This document shows, piece after piece, positions 22,718 to 34,285 of a stretch of 64,000 bases of DNA. Each line of letters starts with the position of its first letter. The first letter of the stretch is position 1. This stretch comes from Sophora flavescens (Eukaryota > Streptophyta > Magnoliopsida > Fabales > Fabaceae). Both the position numbers and the translations under genes were made by a program. The notes beneath the pieces were generated by a model that had not been told where the DNA came from, made no database searches, and was given only the letters and a program-made list of their open reading frames with translations. Where the stretch lies: assembly GCA_030762895.1 (NCBI GenBank), contig CM061063.1, forward strand, positions 70,863,836 through 70,927,835. The letters run 5' to 3'.

Positions 22718-25673
22718 ATGGTTTCTTCTTCAACCTTCAACGTGGAAAAGCTTAACTTGGCAATTGAGCATCATTTTTTGGAGTGTTGCAAGACTACAAC
22801 TTAGACATAAGCAAGTATGTTAATGTAGCTGGGTGGGGAGGACTCTTCACAGAGAAAGTCTCTATCTTTCCCAACCTGATTAAAGATTTCTGGAGGAATG
22901 TTCAAGTGACTGACACTGACTTATTCTCTACTGTGTTGAGAAAGAAGATTGTAGTCTCAGAGAAGACTATTGTTGATGCTATTTTCTGTGCTCAGGAAGG
23001 TTTGGTTTTTATTGAGTCATGGGAAGCTGATTTGGGTGGCTCTGAGATCATTGAAGTCTGTCTCATGAAAGAAGATACAGTCAGAACTAACACTTGGAAA
23101 GCTGTTGAAATGAAGGACATTGTTCGCATCCTTCATCAGCTTCTTAATAAGGTGGTTCTTTATAAGGTTGGATCCAAAAAGACAATTCTCCTCTCTGCAC
23201 AAATTCTGCCTTTGCCATCTTCTCACCGAAACGAAGATCAATCTTCAAAGAATTATGTATGGAAGATTTAGAGATGTTGTGATGAACAAGAAAAGACTCT
23301 CGACATTTCCCTATTGTCATCTCCTGTCTAAGATTTTCAAGGCTCAAGGAATCCATGAAATTCTTGCTGCAAGGACTACTGAAGAGCAAGCTACAATATT
23401 ATCTGAAAAACCAATGTCAACTGCAAACTTTGGTAAAATGAATATAGCTAACATGAACCTCAGTACCAATGCTGCTACTGCAATGGCCAAAACTAAGGAG
23501 CTGATCAAAATGAAAGAGGAAATGGTGGAACAAAACAATGCTGAGGCTATGGAGCCAAAGAAGAATATCAAGAAAAAGACCACTACAGCAAGGAAGCCTG
23601 CCAAGAGACCAGCTGGCGGCATTGTTATCTGGGAACCTTCTGATGCTCCTGCTGTGAAGAAGCAAAGAAGAGTTATCTTCTCACACAATGAGAACGAGGA
23701 AGCTGATGAGGGCAGAGTTCCTATCAGTACCATCCTGAAGAAGCAGAAAACTTATGTTGCTGCTGTTGAGGCCGTTACAAAACCCAGAAGGCGACCAACA
23801 AGAAAGACCAGAACAACTAAGACTTCTAAGGTAACCATCTCTGCTAGTGATCCTGTTCAAATAGCAGTAGATGCCTTAGTGTCTAGTCTAGAAACTAGAG
23901 TTGATGTTGTTTCTATTGATGATAACATTGTTGTCTCCACTCTAGATGATGTATACATTCCCACACCCCTCTCACCCCAACCAACACAAATTGACCAAAC
24001 CATAAACTTGACTACGTCTTCACTTGATCACTCACAAATAGCCACCTCATCCAGACCACAATTTCAACCAATTATTCCTGCCGATGATCCGTGGTTCAAT
24101 CAACCAGATGATGGCATTTCCCCTGGTGCTCCCTTCCCAAAACCCTTAAGAACCTTATTTCCTTTCACCCCAATTTCTGTTATTTATGATGACAAATATG
24201 AGGATTGGGCCAAAGTAAAAAAAAGGAATGGAGATTTCTGTTTCTCACTCACAAACCTGAACCTAAAAATATTCCTAATAGGTGGTACCCCCTACCAGAG
24301 TATGAGGAAGAAATAAGCCCACCTGTTGAACCCTTTCATTTACCTCATCTTGACTGCAAATTAATCACAAAAGTGCCTTCACAAATGCACAACAACATAG
24401 GACCCTTAGTCACTCACTTGCCCCTAAAAAAATTCCCCCCAAGGAAAATCTATCCGAACCTTGTCAAAACTCCACCTCTCTTACCCCTCACTGATGGAGT
24501 TGAGAGACACATAATACCTGTACGGGAGACAGACCCTCTAAGAAAGAATCTTCCTACCATCCCTGAAAGAAGAGCAAGATCAAATGGGATCCTTTGAGCA
24601 TCCCAGAGTCTATGGGAGGGCCTCTGATTTCTTCCTGGATCAGCTCATCTATGAAATACTGAAGTGGGAATTCAGTCATTTCAGAGTTGATAGAGCCGCA
24701 CATTTTGTCCCTCCATCCTGGCTAAGACATAGTGAAGCAACCAGAGTTGGAATCATGCCTTACAGAATCTGTCTAAGACTGCCGATGGTAGATCTGAACA
24801 AGGACAAGAAAAACAGAAGATTCAAAGGAGTCATGTCTGAAGCTGAATCAACAATGCTTGATCTACATCAAGAAACTTTTGACTACTCAATGCTAGATTT
24901 ATTTTTGCATACTGAATCCATTGGGTTGATCAATGAACAACGTGCTGCAGATTTCTGGAAATCTCACATTATTCACTGCACATGAGAAGCATCTTCATAT
25001 AGACTGACCCAAGAAGAGAAGAAGGAAATTCCCAAAGTCAAAGGAAAGTGTGGTCTTTCTAACTTTCGATACATGATATATAAAGACCTTTGGGGACTTA
25101 CCATAACAAGATGAGATATAGAATTCTCCTACCCCATCAAATGGGCAAAGGAAGTATTAGTGACCCCTTTACCCCTTCTAGTGATTAATCCTGTTTCTTC
25201 TTCACCTCCTTCTGAGCTCATAGAAGATGAAATTGTAGTTGAAGGACCTGGCATGAATGCCACTATTTCTGGTTTAGGAGGTCCTGAAGAAGAAACTACT
25301 GAGTCCATCTCTAAACAAAGCACATCAAGAAAGCACTCTTCTCAACCACTAGCCTTGGCTGTGATGCACCCCTCAGATCACCCTGATCACTCCAGAGCCT
25401 TAAGCACTTTTCAAGAATCTTCTGAGTTCAAGGCAACATGCTCTGCCATCAAATCTTGAAGAAGTTCTTGGCAAGATTGTTGATGAAAGAATTGGCAAAA
25501 TAGTTGATGAAAATGTTGAGAAGATGACTGAGAAAATAAAGGAGGATGTCCAACAAGTTCAAACATCAATGGCTCCAACCTTAGAAGTTGTCAACAAAAT
25601 GCTGGAATTCCTGATGGATTTCAAGAAAAACCAGACTCAGAACCCTCCACCTCCACCACCTCCTCCTGCCTAA
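22718..25673 (+). pseudogene. env-like third ORF of a SIRE-type Copia element, broken
   Basis: SIRE-type Copia elements carry a third ORF after pol, called env-like; an envelope function has not been shown. From the ATG at 22718 the reading frame changes within about 65 bp at a T run, again near 23150-23200, at an A run near 24220 and near 24590, and is stopped at 24983-24985. Visible parts: an N-terminal domain with FPNLIKDFWRNVQV, a lysine-rich basic middle (PRRRPTRKTRTTK), a second folded-looking segment (24584-24985, SHFRVDRAAHFVPPSW), and a heptad-like stretch ending in a proline run before TAA at 25671-25673. No gag or pol accompanies it. Identification is from general resemblance and context. 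Confidence 0.6.
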
Positions 25674-25774
25674 CCTTAACCCTTTATCTTTCTTTTTATA
25701 TATTGACAATGATGGTCCACTCCTTTTTACCTTTTTGGCTGATGACAAAAAGGGGGAGAAAGGAAAGAAAAGAG

Positions 25775-25776
<2 letters not shown>

Positions 25777-25852
<76 letters not shown>
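25777..25852. repeat. (TA)n microsatellite
   Basis: An alternating TA tract, interrupted once by ACTT near 25809, lies between the env-like stop codon and the downstream LTR. Confidence 0.95.
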
Positions 25853-25856
<4 letters not shown>

Positions 25857-26144
25857 TAGTTTTTGAAAAGATCATATTTGTCTCCATATGCATATTCTGT
25901 TCTGTACTTGATAACTGCTCTGATACTTATGTTTGCCTATTTGCTCTGATATCTGCTGTCTACACGTATTTATTCCTTCGTATATACTCTTAGTTTGATA
26001 AGTTGTTGCACTTATCTATTAGCTTATATGAAGTTTATCTCATATGCTTTTACTGATTATTTATCTGAATGCCTTGTCTTAGGGGGAGCTCTGCAGGCTC
26101 TCTTAGACTTTGCTTTTCAAATTTAATTATTTTTTGTCATCATC

Positions 26145-26158
26145 AAAAAGGGGGAGAT
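26145..26158 (+). promoter_or_regulatory. polypurine tract before LTR copy 2
   Basis: AAAAAGGGGGAGAT directly precedes the LTR start at 26159, as expected for the plus-strand primer. A second purine tract of the same kind (AAAAAGGGGGAGAAAGG) is at 25747. Confidence 0.85.
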
Positions 26159-27782
26159 TGTTGGAACCAAAGTGGTTTTCGACTAAATAATCTCTACGTT
26201 ATGATGTTAACAAAAGGATTAAATTTACTTGGCAAAGTGTTAGTTGAGATCTAACATGTGCTTTCAGTTATGCAGGAATATTTAATTATACGTAATAGAA
26301 ACTTGGGATAAGTTTTCCTTGAAAAATACGAGTCCACCTTTGTAAACAGGCTGCTCAATGTTTTGGTAAAAGTTATTTATTTATTTGAGTAGACTGGTTT
26401 TCTTAAGTAGACGAGGCTCTAAATGCTTACTAGACGGAAATCAAAATATACTTCTTAGATACGGCAAGTCCAAAGACTTGATAGTAAACGTGTCCAGATT
26501 ACCATGTAAGCAGACGAAAGTAATTGGTAAAATTGAATGAACTAAAAAATAAAGTAATCAGGTAGACGAGCTCTATCTGCCACATCACCAGACGGAGATC
26601 TTTATAACTCATTGAGGTATAGCAAGTCCAAAGACTTGATATACGAGAGGATATGCCACGTCATCGGACGAGCAAAATAATTTGTTGAAACAAACTTTGT
26701 CTCACATATAACTAAGTAGACAGAGTTTTTAAGTAGACAAGCTCCATCTTTGAATAAATAAATGCAATCCGAATCTCTTGAACTTATTTCAAATTATTGA
26801 TATTTATTTCAATAGAATATTTGTTCTTCACATTTGTTTTATCTGCTTTAATGTTTTACCTTGTTGTAAAAGAAGCATAGTACCATCAAGAAATGTAAAA
26901 AGTAGAATCGTACAATGAGATACTACAAAACGATCTGTACGATGACAACTTTATGGTTGAAAAGACTGGAGTGTACACAAAGGAGGAACAACAAGTTCTC
27001 AAGCTGCAATACTCAGAGCAGTGAGCTTCCAATTTCATGCTACCTCGATAAACAAAAGTACTATTCAGCTTGCCACAATCAAGCTATCAGTCACAACGGA
27101 TATCATGCATTAAATGCTATCTCTAAACGGGATTATTCAAAATAACCGTTGAAGAAATACAAGTGAAGAAGAAGGTCACCATAAATAGAAGACCTGAGAT
27201 ACTGAAGAAACACTCTTGCCAGCACAACCTTGCTAGCTCAACTTTTACCATTCAATAATCACTCATATTTCTTTAAGAGCAAGAGTCTATATTCTTTAGT
27301 TTGAATATTGTGAAAATATTCATCTGATCTTAAACTTTCATATCCTCACAAATAGTGAATTTAGAAGATCAAACATTAAATCTCTTTGTTAGAGTTAGAG
27401 CCTGAAGAGGCTTGGTAAAAAAGAAATACTTGTAGCATGGAGAAGTATTCAATACTTGGTTGTAATCTATTTTGGGAAATAGTGGAGAAAAACCTTCAAG
27501 TATAAGGGACTAGACGTAGCTATTGGTTGGAAAAAAGTGAACCAGGATAAAACATCTTGTGTGAATCTTCTATTCCTAAATTCTTACAGCTTTATTTGTT
27601 TCTTACTAACTGAGGGGTTTTGATTTTGCTTTTGTTAAAGCTTTTTAAAAAGATCTATTTCTTTGTGCTTGCTTCTGATTCTAATCTTCTTGTGTGCAAA
27701 AATTGTTTTAAAGGTTGTTTTTGAAAATTATTAACAAACACAATTCAACCCCCCTCCCCCCTTCTTGTGTTTGCCCATGTCA
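26159..27782 (+). repeat. SIRE-type LTR, copy 2
   Basis: The 1624-bp partner of 20286-21906 starts TGTTGGAACCAAAGTGG after a polypurine tract and ends CCCATGTCA, followed by ACTTC at 27783-27787. It carries the same GTCCAAAGACTTG motifs (about 26468 and 26626) as copy 1 and the same C-rich tract before its end. Confidence 0.88.
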
Positions 27783-27787
27783 ACTTC

Positions 27788-28296
27788 AACTTCCATATGC
27801 ATATGCATAATTGTAATATTTATCAAGCCAAATCTGGTGACTTATAAACCCTTTTGTATCATGTTGTCCTTCCTTATAAAATTTATGAATCCCTCTCGAC
27901 CGCCTGCAGGAAAACACACAGAAAGCACTAATTTTGGCTACCATGGAGAGACCAAACAACTACTTAAAAACACCAACAAAAGGGCATGAAAACCAGCAAC
28001 TTACGGTTATGTTTATTCTATCTAATAAATTTAAGGTTGTTGTGTTGTTCATCGTACACTTGATTCGAACCTCCATCATACACTCACGTACATGCATTTC
28101 ATCATACACTTGATTGCGCCCTCGTACCTGCTCTGTTCCAGTTTCACACACCATCAATCATCAATATCAATATATCAATACATCAAATAATAAAAGTAGA
28201 AGATGAAGAGGAAAAAGTGTTCGTACCTGTCGCCTTCGCCGAAGAAGAGGAGCAAATTAGGGGGCGGGAGGAACTTACAGAGCATCATCACCTCTA
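27788..28296 (+). repeat. duplicated flank, copy 2
   Basis: These 509 bp match 21912-22426 and continue without break into 28297 and beyond, so this is the original chromosomal context and the upstream copy is the duplicate. On the minus strand GACAGGTACGAAC (around 28222-28234) resembles a 5' splice site, a hint that the flank could be gene-associated. Confidence 0.8.
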
Positions 28297-28701
28297 TTGT
28301 ATCTTCACCGCCGCCGTCATATCCCTGTCATCTCCGCCAAAAACTTGAACACGTGATGGAATTTTGGAGTTGGGGCTAAGAGATTCAGGGAAACTCAAGA
28401 TATGGAGGAGCCAAAGTGGTGGTGAGAAGAGGAGTGGCTGACAAAAAACGAGAGAGAGATGAAGCGGATATAGAGAGAGAGTAGTGTTTAGGGGAGGAAT
28501 GGAATTGACGGTGGTAAGTGTCTAAAGTGAGACGTTAGTGTTGACAAGGAAAAAATTTCCACATGTCCAATTATAATTGAAGAACGGTACCACAAGGACC
28601 TTGAGTACTGTATGTAAGTTTGGTCCTTAAAATATTGCTTAAATTGCTACAAAAGCATACCCTAAATAAGAGATTAGTCGCCACTGCCTTGACCATCCTT
28701 G
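28297..28701 (-). other. possible gene-proximal flank
   Basis: It is richer in GC than its surroundings, with CCGCCGCCG near 28308 and CT/GA-rich stretches that on the minus strand look like a 5' leader. No start codon with a sustained frame was found, so no gene is called. Confidence 0.25.
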
Positions 28702-28967
28702 GGGCTTGTTTGTGAGTTTTTTAGGGGAAGGGAGGGGAAGGCTTTGGGAGGAAGAAGGAGGAAAGGGATGGGGGAAGGGAAGGATACTCCCCCACCTTGC
28801 ATGAAGTTATTTTTTAACAAAGAGAATCAAAATCCTCCAAAATCCTCCAATTTGGGGAACCAAAAAATTGAACTAAAGGCGGATTTTGGAGGGCTATCTT
28901 CCCTTCCCTCATCCGCTTTCCCCTTCTTTTTCCCAAAGCCTTCCCCTCCCAAACTCACAAACAGCTC
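28702..28967. mobile_element. MITE-like element with long imperfect TIRs
   Basis: The left end GGGCTTGTTTGTGAGTTTTT and following GGAGGGGAAGGCTTTGGGA recur inverted at the right end as TCCCAAAGCCTTCCCCTCC and AACTCACAAACAGCTC. The element is about 266 bp, without coding. An 8-bp TSD could not be settled by eye, so the superfamily (perhaps hAT) is open. Confidence 0.7.
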
Positions 28968-28982
28968 TTAGCGCCTTCATTT

Positions 28983-29977
28983 ATGCTTGGTTTGGTTGTG
29001 AGAAGAAAAGGAGAAGAGAGAAAGAGTAAGAGAACAGGGAAAAGTGTGAGAAATAGAGTAGATTTGATGTGTTGTTTGGTGTAAGAGAAATAAAAGAGAA
29101 AGAAGTGTGTTCTATCTCACCTTTTTTTGGTTGGATAGAAAGTGAGAAGAGAGAAATGTAATTGTTTTTAAAAAGAAAAAAAATATACTTAACTAAAAAA
29201 TAAATATACAAATATTTTATTTTTATTAATTAAGTTAATTTAAATAATCTAATAATTTAAATTAATTTAATTGATTTAAGTTATTTTAACTAAAAAAATT
29301 ATTAGCTTAATATAATTATTTTATTTATTTCAATTTAATTTAATTAAATAAATGATTAGTTTAATTCAATTTATTTAAATTTGGCTTAATTGAACTTTTG
29401 GTCCCCCTACTTTACTGTTTGGGCGATTTTGGTTCCCCAGTTTTTTTTCGCTCGATTTTAGTCCCACATTTTAAAAATGTGAAGTTTTGGTCCATCTTTA
29501 TGTATTAATCCAATAATTAATGATGTATCTAATGTGACTTATGATATTCTAACCTAACTTATGCTTTCAAACAAGTGGTGTCATAAGTGAATGTTGATTT
29601 GGAATGTTAATTATTGGATGTTAACATACAGATGGACCAAAATTGCATATTTTTAAAATGTGAGGACTAAAATCGAGCGAAAAAAACTGATGGACCAAAA
29701 TCGCCCAAACAGTTAAATAGAGGGACCAAAAGTGCAATTAAGCCTTTAAATTTATTAAATAATTGAATGAAAACCCAAAAAGAAGGGTATCAAAGTCATT
29801 TTACATGAAACACTCTCTCCCTTTCCCATTTTCTCCTCACGTGGAGAGAGAAAAATTTTTGAGGTGGGTCCCACCAATTTTCTTCTTTCTTCCCTATTTC
29901 TCTCCTCCATCAAACAAAAGAAAACTGTATTTTCTTCCCATTTTCTCTCTTCCCATTTTCTACTCTAACAAACAAAT
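28983..29977. mobile_element. possible second MITE, host of the Mutator-type MITE
   Basis: The left side (GCTTGGTTTGGTTGTGAGAA, then GA-rich sequence) and the right side (complement TTTGTTTGTTAGAGTAGAAA, then GA-rich) have similar but poorly matching ends, with the 362-bp MITE at 29383-29744 in between. The resemblance may be only shared purine richness. Confidence 0.3.
29383..29744. mobile_element. Mutator-type MITE with 9-bp TSD
   Basis: The ends GGCTTAATTG and CAATTAAGCC are perfect inverted repeats, and similarity of the two arms continues for well over 100 bp (CTTTTGGTCC, GTTTGGGCGATTTTGGT, CGCTCGATTTTAGTCC and complements). TTTAAATTT flanks it at 29374-29382 and 29745-29753, the 9-bp TSD typical of Mutator-like elements. 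It is 362 bp long with no coding. Confidence 0.92.
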
Positions 29978-30065
29978 ATAGTTAATAGAAATTAGAAGCA
30001 TGTGGCTTCGTATAGAAAGAGACTCACATCAACCGATCTCAATTGATGGCAAATATAGTTAATAG

Positions 30066-30985
30066 GGAAATGAACAGCGGAAATGGAGGTTCCCTAGCTG
30101 TATCATGTATGAATAACTATTGTGACTATAGCATAACGCCAAAACAATATCCTTTTTTTTTTATAAAAAAAAACTATATCTTTTTTGCAACTTTGAGTAT
30201 AAAAACATTCATTTAATCTATCATACATAAAATGGATAAGCAAGAGAGTCGGAAATAACACATTTAATTTTTTAAAAAAAGAGGTAATGGTTGTAACCAA
30301 AAATAAATATTAAAAAAAAAAGGTAATGGTTGGTGATGGTCATACAACATACTAGAAGAAAGAAAGGTGGACAAGAGTTTAACTTTTTCTCCAAATCATC
30401 CAACTTATCGTAGTTAAAAATAAGATTATGTTTGTGTTCCCATATGTTGTTTTATTATATTTTTTGAAAAAACTGAAACTACCATAGAAATAAGCTGAAG
30501 ATAAGTAATTTAGAGAGAGGTTCGGTTGCAATAGATGAATATTTTAGGAGTACCAGAATAAATAATAAAATTAATGTTTATAAAAAACTTGACCTTTTAA
30601 AAGTTTTAAATAAGGATCAATTTTTTCTGGTACAATATAAGGATCAATTTAAAAAAAGCTCCAGAAACACCAAAAAGTAAAGAATGTATTGCATAACATG
30701 CACATTTTGTATGTGATGGATAGATAACCTAACTTAGTATTAAAGGTGCCATTTTATAGTATATTTATAAGTGTTTTATTTAATTTTTTAACATTGATTT
30801 ATATTGAATAATGGTTAACAAGATGTTAATATTAAACTCGATTGCATGTTGTTCTTGCGCTTTTTTATCTGTCTTTGCTTTACCTTTTTGTGTCTTATTA
30901 CTTTGTGTGTCACTGGTCTCTTCCCGCTAGTTTGTTTAGAAATAAAAATAAAATAAATAAATTGATTTTTTTACTAATGATTTTT
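30066..30985. other. unassigned AT-rich DNA
   Basis: No gene, RNA or bordered repeat could be supported; several A or T homopolymers are present. Confidence 0.5.
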
Positions 30986-30990
30986 ATAAG

Positions 30991-32140
30991 GTTTAATGAA
31001 TTTTTTGGTCTCTGAAAATATGGTCGTTTTTTATTTTCGTCACTATCTTTTTTTTTGTGCATTCGGTCCTTTTAACTTTTTAAGATTTGCATTTAATCCC
31101 TGCCATAAAAAACGTCCTGCTGACGTGTCTAACGGAGCTTCTAAGTCAACATGCCATGTGGCATTAAAAATTATTTTTAATGCCCCATGGATTTTTGCAT
31201 TTTTTCCAAAAAAAACTTTAACTTTTCATTATTATTATTTAATTCTCAAAAAAAAAAATCAGTACAAAATTCATAATTTCCCCAGCCTCCTCTCGCATCA
31301 ATCTTCTCCCTCATCTCCCCCTCAACCCTAACCTCTCCTCCAACAACGTCCCCCAACAACAACCACTTCCCTTCCTCTTCCTCTTCTCATTCCAGATCCC
31401 TCAAAATCCCTTTCGCATGTTGTATCAATTCCCTCTCATGTAGATACACCCTTTCTGTACAACAAGGCTCCATTGATAAAAAACCAAGCCACGGAGGCAA
31501 GTAAACTTCTTCGGGATGAAATAAAACGGTAGGGCCATAATGGTTAACTAAAAAATCGATGAAGAGGAACAGAAAAACAAAAGATGAATAACTCCAAGTA
31601 ATTCCTTTACATTTTTTGCAGGATCACTTAGAATTTTGAGGAAAGAAAAATCTGAGAAAGTCAAACGAAAAAGGGGAAAAAGAGAAGGATCAAAGAAGAA
31701 AGAACACAACCGCCGCGAAGAGGAGGCGTATAGTGCGGCATCTCCATCGCCCTCCACCACCTTCCCCCTCGACCTCGGTGAACAACCACAACGAAGCTCC
31801 ACCGTGTCGTCCAGTTGCAACCCTATCCCGATCAAACTCCAAAACCCTTCTTTTACTCGAGCGTCTGCGACTGTGACGCTGCCTCATCGTGTCTGGGTTT
31901 TGATTGAAGGAACATAAACATGAAAATGAGAAAGAGGAGTGAACTGTGGCGGCATAGGCAGCGCGGCGCGAGGGAAGACGGCATAAGGGAGGCTCACCAC
32001 CGGCGGCGACGCGACGAATCTGGAGAAGGGTGGGGTGGGTGGCCGATGGCTGGGAATGGGTAATGGGGAAGGTGTGGAAAGGGGGATTAGGGTTTAAAAC
32101 TTTTTAAACCTTTTAATTTTTTTTAATTTTTTTTATGTCA
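30991..32140. other. candidate Pack-MULE or gene-fragment patch
   Basis: The first 200 bp (GGTTTAATGAATTTTTTGGT, GTGCATTCGGTCC, ACGTCCTGCTGACG) resemble one terminal arm of plant Mutator-like elements. A GC-rich block (31300-32080) with CCGCCGCG, poly-proline-like and CT-rich gene-leader-like sequence follows, and AT-rich DNA ends it near 32140. A matching right arm is not recognisable, perhaps cut where CACTA sequence begins. No frame encodes a product I can name. Confidence 0.3.
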
Positions 32141-32146
32141 CAATAC

Positions 32147-34285
32147 AGAATTTGTTATCTTGTTCCTTTGTATAAAAGGAAAATTTATTGATGTTGTATC
32201 CGCTCCAACATATGACATTAAAGCTAGGCTCACGTGCTAGCCATTTTAATGTATCAGAAGCAGTACTATCATCCTTCATAATTTCTTCTTTAAACCATTG
32301 TTATAAAGTCTTGTTATGCTTGTTCAACAACCACTTTTAATTCATTCGAGGGTTTTCTTCCTTGACTTTTCTTTTGTGATCACAAAAGTAAGGTTGAACT
32401 TCATCAATGTTATTCAATATATACAAATGTGCTTGAAGCACTTCCTCCCGACCCTTTCTCTTAACCATTACACCATGTGTACCCTTACCTTCACATCTTC
32501 TCTCATCATGACGAGGCTTAGGAACCCCTATAGGATCCGTTTTTGGAAGGCAGTCTGAACAAAATTCAATAGCTTCTTCTGCAATGTACCTTTGAACAAT
32601 AGATGCTTCGGGACGGTGTGGATTCTTCACATACCCTTTAAAGATCTTCATGTATCGCTCAACTACGTACATTCACCTCAAAAAAAGGTACCACATAATC
32701 TTATCTCCCTCACTAAATGAACAGTTAAGTGAACCATGATGTCGAAAAATGAAGGAGGAAAATACATCTCCAATTGGCACAAGATTATAGCAGTCTCAAC
32801 TTCCAACTCGTCCAACTTATGGGGGTCAATGACTTTTCTACATATAGCATTGAAGAATGAGGAAAACCTAGTTATGGCATGTCTAACATTTTTAGGAGCA
32901 ATACCACGAATAGCCACGGGCAGTAGTTGCTGCATCAAGACGTGGCAATAATGAGACTTTAAGCCAACTAATTTGATCACTTGAGACAAGTCTTTCGACA
33001 TTTGAAGAGTAACCGTGTGGAACTTTGATGCCCTGAAGACACTCACAAAAAAATTGTCTATTTTTTGTGACAAAGTATGACATGCTGGAGGCAAATATGT
33101 CTGCTTATCATCCTCGATAACTAGAGCTAACTGTTCTCGTATACCCATCGCAAAGAGATCGAGTTGAGCGCTCACGCCATCCTTTGTCTTTCCCTGAATA
33201 TTGAGAAACGTTCCAATTACACTATCACACACATTTTTCCCCACATGCATCACATCAATACAGTGTCTGACATCAAGCTTGCACCAGTATGGAAGATCAA
33301 AGACTATCGACCTCTTCTTCCATATGTTTTTCTCATTAGACTTAGCCTTCTTTTTGGCCTTGCCGAAGATAACATTGATGTGCTACCGTTGATAAACTTG
33401 CTCTCCATTTAAAGCAGTCGAAGCATTTTCACTCTCCCGGAATCCGTTAAAAGCTTTTTTCAATTTACGATATGGGTGATCACGTCTAAGAAATCTCCGA
33501 TGCCCAACGTAAACTGTCTTCCTTCTATGATGCAATTGAGTGAAGCATGTGCCTTCTTCACATATAGGGCATGCTTTATGCCCCTTAACACTGTACCCGG
33601 ACAAGTTCCCGTATGCTGGAAAGTCTTTGATGGTGCAAAATAACATGGCACATATCTTGAAAGTCTAGTGAGAATACCTATCAAGTACATCAACACCTTC
33701 CACCCAAAGCTTTTTCAAGTCTTCAATCAAGGGACTTAGATAAACATCTAAGTCATTTCCTGGTTGTTATGGGCCCGAAATTATCATAGATAACATCATG
33801 TATTTGCGCTTCATGCACAACCAAGGAGGTAGGTTGTAAATTATCAGGAGAACGGGCCTTGAACTATGAATACTACTTAAGTTGCCATATGGATTCATTC
33901 CATCTGTAGAAAGTCCAAGTCTAAGGTTTCTTGGCTCATTGGCGAAATCCGGAAACAAAGTATCAATTTTCTTCCATTGCATAGAATCAGTCGGATAGCG
34001 AACTTGTCCATCACGTTTCATCTCATCACCATGCCATCTAAGGTTCTTTGTGTCTTTTCCATTAGCGAACAATCGCTTGAACCTTGGAATTATTGGAAGA
34101 TACCACAACACATTCGCAGGAGGATCCTTTTTTTTCCACATCACAACTAGAATCATCAAAATCATCACCATCCTTCACTTTGTAGCTTGATAACCCACAC
34201 TTGGAGCAATCATTCATCTTTTCATAATCACACGTGTATAATATACAATCATTGGGGCATTCATGTATCTTCTTATACTCCATAC
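32147..34285 (-). pseudogene. CACTA TNP2 transposase, 3' part (minus strand), split by a SIRE element
   Basis: Read on the minus strand from the retrotransposon border, this continues the gene begun at 48727: a KIHECPNDCILY zinc-ribbon-like segment (34283-34180), PRNLRLGLSTDGMNPYGN (near 33920), IKDFPAYGNLSGYSVKG (near 33620), HVGKNVCDSVIGTFLNI (33250) and DUF4218-like coding ending around 32337. A stretch with KWLAREPSFNV leads to a stop near 32147; no DUF4216 part follows. Frames change near 34100, 33740, 33400, 32670 and elsewhere, so it is dead. The family differs from CACTA-A/B: sequence match is only at protein level and TAGCGACCG repeats are absent. Confidence 0.85.

Noticed and set aside
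23344..23733. Minus-strand 129-residue frame
   Set aside because: Shadow of the lysine-rich env-like coding on the plus strand.
22718..25673. Treating the env-like ORF as an endogenous virus with entry function
   Set aside because: It is broken, lies between SIRE-type Copia LTRs, and no envelope activity is established for such plant ORFs.
25777..25852. Origin or matrix-attachment element
   Set aside because: A plain TA microsatellite; no further evidence.
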